Source: Halobacteriovorax sp. (GTDB lineage Bacteria; Bdellovibrionota; Bacteriovoracia; Bacteriovoracales; Bacteriovoracaceae). Taken from it: a DNA stretch of 64,000 nucleotides. A model generated the notes under the pieces. The model ran no database searches. It worked only from the letters and a program-made list of their open reading frames with translations, and was not told the origin of the DNA. The stretch covers positions 1 through 64,000 of the forward strand of contig PBCC01000007.1 of NCBI GenBank assembly GCA_002716825.1, given 5' to 3'. Position 1 is the stretch's first letter; every line of letters starts with the position of its first letter. Position numbers and translations under genes: made by a program. Positions 60,504-64,000 of this stretch are shown here, one piece after another.

Positions 60504-60995
60504 ATGAGTACGAAATGGAACAAAGCTTTAATATCAGGTTTTATAGCACTTACAATCTCATTGATGACATTTACCACCAGCGCTGAAACATTTAGGAACA
60601 CCGAGCGCTATAACCTAGAAAACGGTGTGTCTCTTAAGGGCTTCGACCCTGTCTCCTACTTCCCTGAAGGGGGATCAAACCCACAAGAAGGGAGTGAGGA
60701 ATTTGCGCTCGAGTATAAAGGAGTGGTCTACAATTTCGCTTCACAAAGTAATCAGGATCAATTCCTATCAAACCCGAGTAGATACGAACCGACTTATGGT
60801 GGCTGGTGCGCTTACGCTATGGCATCGGGCGCACAAGTTGATATTCGGCCACAGTTTTTCTCAATCAATGGCAATCGACTACATTTCTTTGTTAGCTCAA
60901 GAGCGAAAAGGAATTTCGACAGAGAAGTTGAGGATCATGAAAATCGTGCAGATCAGTTTTGGAAACAAATTTCTGGCGAAGAACCAAGAAACTAA
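60504..60995 (+). CDS. Exported YHS-domain protein
   Basis: The ATG at 60504 follows AAGGAG with normal spacing. The 163-residue protein has a signal peptide (about 1-28, cleavage after TSA). A YHS-type domain follows: VSLKGFDPVSYFPEGG, ALEYKGVVYNFASQSNQDQFLSNPSRYEPTYGGWCAYAMASG and FFSINGNRLHFFVS. The domain is small and Cys/metal-associated in several families; this secreted form is common but its biochemical role is not established. It is the first gene of the cluster controlled by the LysR box. Confidence 0.88.
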   Translation: MSTKWNKALISGFIALTISLMTFTTSAETFRNTERYNLENGVSLKGFDPVSYFPEGGSNPQEGSEEFALEYKGVVYNFASQSNQDQFLSNPSRYEPTYGGWCAYAMASGAQVDIRPQFFSINGNRLHFFVSSRAKRNFDREVEDHENRADQFWKQISGEEPRN

Positions 60996-61024
60996 TCTTG
61001 TAAAAAGTTCCGCAGGAGTTAGAA

Positions 61025-61681
61025 ATGTACATTGTTAATATTTTGATACTTTTAGCACTAGCTTCTTGCGGAAACTATAGCGAAAGCTCAGGTTTCAACG
61101 AAGAAAATTTTAGTAGAGACCTTAGTGAAAGGGTAACTTTTGACATTATTAAAAAAAATATACTCACCCCACATTGTATAAGTTGTCACCAACAGTACGC
61201 AAACTACGAAAGCGTAGCTTCAGGAATTTCATCAATTTCTAATGCTGTGATTTCAAATCGGATGCCCAAGAACGCGCCTGTTTTAAGCAATGGGAAAAAG
61301 AGTCTGCTTGAGGCTTGGATTATTGCTGGATTGCCACGGGAAATAGGTCAGCCTCCCTCCCCGCCAGTCGATCCTAAGCTTGAGGCTACATGGGTTTCAC
61401 TCTCTACAAAGGTTTTTTATCCAAAATGTCTCGCCTGTCACAACCCACAAGGTCAGGCAAAGTTTTTAGACCTATCTACGAGACAAGCTTTTTTTTCGCA
61501 GAGAAACCGAGACTTTGGCGGGGAGACGCTAATTAACTTTGAACAACCTGAACAAAGTTATTTGATCAGCGTTATCACGGACCCACAAGAGCCAATGCCA
61601 CCGACGTGGTCAAATATCGAGCTCTTAAGCGAAGATGAAATTAACACCATAACGGAGTGGATCACACAGGGTCTACCATAG
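61025..61681 (+). CDS. Diheme c-type cytochrome lipoprotein
   Basis: The 218-residue protein has a lipobox (LALASC, Cys15) and two heme c attachment motifs, CISCH (C51, C54, H55) and CLACH (C135, C138, H139). It therefore looks like two tandem cytochrome c-like domains on a lipid anchor. A later Met in PQEPMPPTW may be an axial ligand. Periplasmic electron transfer is inferred. The ribosome site is GGAG, and it is 29 nt after the YHS gene. Confidence 0.85.
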   Translation: MYIVNILILLALASCGNYSESSGFNEENFSRDLSERVTFDIIKKNILTPHCISCHQQYANYESVASGISSISNAVISNRMPKNAPVLSNGKKSLLEAWIIAGLPREIGQPPSPPVDPKLEATWVSLSTKVFYPKCLACHNPQGQAKFLDLSTRQAFFSQRNRDFGGETLINFEQPEQSYLISVITDPQEPMPPTWSNIELLSEDEINTITEWITQGLP

Positions 61682-61689
61682 GAACAAAA

Positions 61690-62217
61690 ATGAAAAAACT
61701 TATATCCATAATTCTATTCTATTCGCTTACCTCAAATGCAAACGTCTTTGTAGTAGATCAGGGAGATATTGAATTTAAGGCAAAAGGTAAACCAGCACTT
61801 ATAAGCATCAATGGTAAATCAGATCACTTAACAGGGAAACTTACAGAAACTGATAATGGCTTTAGTGGTGAATTTGACCTTGATCTAAATCACCTTTCAA
61901 CAGGAATAGAGCTTAGAGATGAACATTTGAAAAAAACGTACCTTAAAGTAGATCAATACCCACAAGCAAAACTTCAGTTTTCAAACTTAAAGGTCTTAAA
62001 AAACCAAGAGATAGATTTTGTTGCAAGCCTAACGCTTCATGGGCAAACAAAAGAGATAAATGGAAATGCAATCGTCTCTGATAAAAATACGATCAACGCA
62101 GAATTTATAATCAACCTTGCTGATTTTAGTATTGATATTCCAAGTTTTAAAGGAATAACAGTTGCAAAGGATGTGAAAATTGAGGTCAACGCAAGCCTAA
62201 AAGAGATGATAAAATGA
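61690..62217 (+). CDS. Exported YceI-family protein
   Basis: The ATG at 61690 gives 175 residues starting with a signal peptide (to about residue 20, TSNA); an upstream in-frame start at 61657 lies inside the previous gene. The YceI lipocalin-like fold is recognisable: GDIEFKAKGKPALISINGKSDHLTGKL, DLDLNHLSTGIELRDEHLKKTYLKVDQYPQAKLQF, and LTLHGQTKEINGN. YceI proteins bind polyisoprenoids in the periplasm. The TGA overlaps the next ATG (ATGA). Confidence 0.9.
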   Translation: MKKLISIILFYSLTSNANVFVVDQGDIEFKAKGKPALISINGKSDHLTGKLTETDNGFSGEFDLDLNHLSTGIELRDEHLKKTYLKVDQYPQAKLQFSNLKVLKNQEIDFVASLTLHGQTKEINGNAIVSDKNTINAEFIINLADFSIDIPSFKGITVAKDVKIEVNASLKEMIK

Positions 62218-63305
62218 GATTTGTACTACTCGTTTTATTGCTGCCAAGCTTGGCTCAAGCTTATGTGGAGAATATTACCCATGGCTATGTCAACTGCATG
62301 GCCTGCCACATTTCACAAAGTGGAGGCGGAGTTCTGACAGATTATGGCAGATCTTTGTCTAAGGAACTCATGAGCACCTGGCAAGGATGGAATGGGATTG
62401 AAAAGCCATTATTTGGAGCGATCGAAAATAGCGAAAAGATTAAAATTGGTGGCAATATTCGATCGATTCAAACACATTTAAAAAATGATTCCTTTAAACA
62501 GGGTCAAGCATTTATCATGCAGCAGAATATAGAAGTGGCCGCTCAATATATGCAATTATGGGTTGTGGCAACAGTTGGTCTTCAGGGAGGACCGAGCAGC
62601 TCTGCGACAAAGAATGATATCATCTCTGAACGCCATTATATAAGTTACGACGTGAACGAAGAGTCACGACTCAGGGTTGGCAAGTTTAGAAGAAATTTCG
62701 GTCTAAACGACCCAGCTCATACTAGACTTACTAAATCTCCACTAGGCTTTGGATCAAACTCAGAAACATATCAACTCGAGTTTTCAAAATTTAGTGAACA
62801 GGATGAAATTTTCATAGCAACTGATTTAGGTGATATCAATGATCCTAAGTCTAAAGAGAGTGAAAAATCATTTCTGATTAATTATGCTCGATATATTGGT
62901 TCTGATTCAAAAGTAGGGGTCAACTATCTATATGGTGAGACCGGAAATAATCGACGCAACCTCTTTGGACTCTATAGTGTCTGGAAACTACCGTTTGAAA
63001 TGTTTTTCAAGGGCGAAGCAGACTATCAACAACTACTAAGCGCTGACGAAACAATACATCTTATGGCCTCAACATTAACTCTTGGCTACCAGGGTTTTAA
63101 GGGTTTCACTCCTTATCTCGTAAGCGATTTTGTACAAAGAGACTTAAGTAAGCACAATACGAGAACCAGTCTTTTAGGAATTGGGACTCAATGGCTACCT
63201 CTTGCACATATTGAGTTTCAAGTTGAAATTCAAAAACGTATCGACAGGACTCCGAGGCGAATTGCTAGCAATATTGCTTGGATGATGTTTCATTTTTATT
63301 TGTGA
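62214..63305 (+). CDS. Barrel-like outer-membrane protein with one N-terminal CxxCH
   Basis: The 363-residue protein has a signal peptide (1-16, AQA). A single heme c motif, VNCMACHISQSGGG (C28, C31, H32), sits right after it. The remaining 320 residues are amphipathic strands (MQLWVVATVGLQGG, RHYISYDVNEESRLRVGKFRRNFGL) ending MMFHFYL. This suggests a beta-barrel carrying one heme at its periplasmic mouth, different from the decaheme MtrA/MtrB type. Whether heme is attached is not known. It starts at an ATGA overlap with yceI. Confidence 0.75.
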   Translation: MRFVLLVLLLPSLAQAYVENITHGYVNCMACHISQSGGGVLTDYGRSLSKELMSTWQGWNGIEKPLFGAIENSEKIKIGGNIRSIQTHLKNDSFKQGQAFIMQQNIEVAAQYMQLWVVATVGLQGGPSSSATKNDIISERHYISYDVNEESRLRVGKFRRNFGLNDPAHTRLTKSPLGFGSNSETYQLEFSKFSEQDEIFIATDLGDINDPKSKESEKSFLINYARYIGSDSKVGVNYLYGETGNNRRNLFGLYSVWKLPFEMFFKGEADYQQLLSADETIHLMASTLTLGYQGFKGFTPYLVSDFVQRDLSKHNTRTSLLGIGTQWLPLAHIEFQVEIQKRIDRTPRRIASNIAWMMFHFYL

Positions 63306-63311
63306 GGCTCT

Positions 63312-63905
63312 ATGAATGAACAACTTGAAGCTAGCACTAATTTTTATCAGTCGATGTCTATGCGCCGATCAATTAGAAATTTTAGTCGTAAGAAAGTTTC
63401 TAAGAAAATTCTAATCAATGCTATCAAAACGGCTGCCACCGCACCAAGTGGTGCTAATAAACAACCCTGGCATTTTGCCATTGTTAACAAACAAGAAATT
63501 AAGGATGAAATTAGAAGAGCTGCTGAGGAAGTTGAAAGAGACTTCTATCAACGAAGAGCATCGAATATTTGGCTGGAGGATTTAAAACCCTTTAAAACCG
63601 GACCGATAAAACCATATTTAAGTCAGGCAAGTTCTTTGATCGTCGTTTTTACGAGAACCGAACAAAGCTATTACCCTATTGAATCAACAGGAATTGCAGT
63701 TGGATTTTTACTAGCTTCTCTGCATCAATCGGGGCTCGCAACTTTAACTCATACACCCAAGCCTATGACTTTTCTTAACAGCAAGCTTGGTCTAGACAAG
63801 ACCTATAGACCTTATATGATTATTGTCGCAGGGTATGCGCAAAAAAGTATAGAACTACCCTTGATAACTAAAAAACCACTCTGTGAGATCTTGAGTCTTC
63901 ATTGA
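63312..63905 (+). CDS. Nitroreductase-family flavoprotein
   Basis: A 197-residue cytoplasmic FMN protein with SMSMRRSIRNFSRKKVSKKILINAIKTAATAPSGANKQPWHFAIV (the FMN-binding N-terminus) and STGIAVGFLLASLHQSGLATL. It belongs to the nitroreductase/iodotyrosine-deiodinase-like group by its APSGANKQPWHF block. It reduces an unknown substrate with NAD(P)H. It follows the barrel gene by 6 nt with a GAGG ribosome site, so it is probably the last gene of the LysR-linked cluster. Confidence 0.88.
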   Translation: MNEQLEASTNFYQSMSMRRSIRNFSRKKVSKKILINAIKTAATAPSGANKQPWHFAIVNKQEIKDEIRRAAEEVERDFYQRRASNIWLEDLKPFKTGPIKPYLSQASSLIVVFTRTEQSYYPIESTGIAVGFLLASLHQSGLATLTHTPKPMTFLNSKLGLDKTYRPYMIIVAGYAQKSIELPLITKKPLCEILSLH

Positions 63906-63924
63906 AGACTAGCTATTATCAGAT

Positions 63925-64000
63925 ATGCCACTAAGTGAAAATAAACAATTCTGGGAGCAAGCTTGGGCCGATGGCCGCACGCGCTTTCATCGTCCAGATC
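63925..64000 (+). CDS. Thiopurine S-methyltransferase-like protein, N-terminal fragment
   Basis: From the ATG at 63925 only 25 codons are in the window. They read MPLSENKQFWEQAWADGRTR then FHRPD, matching the FWxxxWxxGxxxFH start of TPMT-family SAM methyltransferases. The rest lies beyond the edge, so the call is tentative. It is 19 nt after the nitroreductase gene and could be in the same transcript. Confidence 0.5.
   Translation, partial: MPLSENKQFWEQAWADGRTRFHRPD

Noticed and set aside
1-64000. tRNA, rRNA, CRISPR, IS or prophage features
   Set aside because: Intergenic gaps are short; I saw no T-loop-like GGTTCRANTCC with cloverleaf arms, no regular spaced repeats, and no transposase, integrase or phage structural protein.

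Overview
This window looks like a chromosomal segment of a Gram-negative, menaquinone-using bacterium with moderate-to-low GC. It has many exported proteins and lipoproteins, several outer-membrane barrels, several predicted peptidoglycan-acting enzymes, a class I lysyl-tRNA synthetase, and the LemA/TPM, FecR/barrel and TldD/TldE pairs. That mix fits the Bdellovibrionota, most plausibly a Bacteriovorax/Peredibacter-like lineage. This is inferred from protein character only; no rRNA gene or marker tree is available here. I see no rRNA, tRNA, IS element, prophage or CRISPR array. Gene density is high, with many ATGA and TAATG start/stop overlaps.

Layout. 1-5.6 kb: the end of an NhaC-type antiporter, an orphan lipoprotein, MnmD, a degenerate receiver/HD-GYP protein, a FabK/nitronate monooxygenase-like flavoprotein, HtpX and an orphan HATPase domain. 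5.7-8.5 kb: tldD-pmbA (tldE). 8.5-12.2 kb: a five-gene minus-strand operon whose products all carry export signals, including an NlpC/P60 protein, a CHAP-like protein and MsrA. 12.3-16.0 kb: lysine 2,3-aminomutase and a quaternary-amine ABC transporter (receptor-permease fusion plus an ATPase interrupted by an in-frame amber codon). 16.1-24.9 kb: an outer-membrane protein, a penicillin acylase homologue, a large unknown lipoprotein, a GST and two unknown exported proteins. 24.9-26.7 kb: two glycosyltransferases. 26.8-30.2 kb: a lemA-TPM-TPM-FHA-membrane operon in which the first TPM gene is cut by an in-frame UGA before its Gly-rich tail.

30.2-33.7 kb: a lysozyme-like exported protein, thyA-folA, and a divergent NamZ-like muramidase. 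33.8-38.7 kb: a complete livKHMGF branched-chain amino-acid importer plus two small proteins. 38.8-46.9 kb: a lipoprotein, a stand-alone receiver, class I LysRS, a CHASE hybrid kinase, a three-repeat Cys-rich exported protein and aminopeptidase P. 46.9-55.0 kb: a FecR/barrel pair, then ispB divergent from ubiE-menF-menD-menA-menC, which together make the menaquinone side chain and much of the head-group pathway. 55.1-59.3 kb: a 52-residue lipoprotein, a porin-like protein, a PQQ-type sugar dehydrogenase and asnB.

59.5-63.9 kb holds the best candidate for an undescribed system: a LysR regulator divergent from genes for an exported YHS protein, a diheme lipoprotein, an exported YceI protein, a barrel-like protein with one N-terminal CxxCH, and a nitroreductase. 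A perfect LysR-type box (TTAAGTA-N11-TACTTAA) sits in the divergent promoter region. The other notable signals are the two in-frame stop codons inside otherwise intact genes and a 19-bp element repeated upstream of two exported-protein genes.
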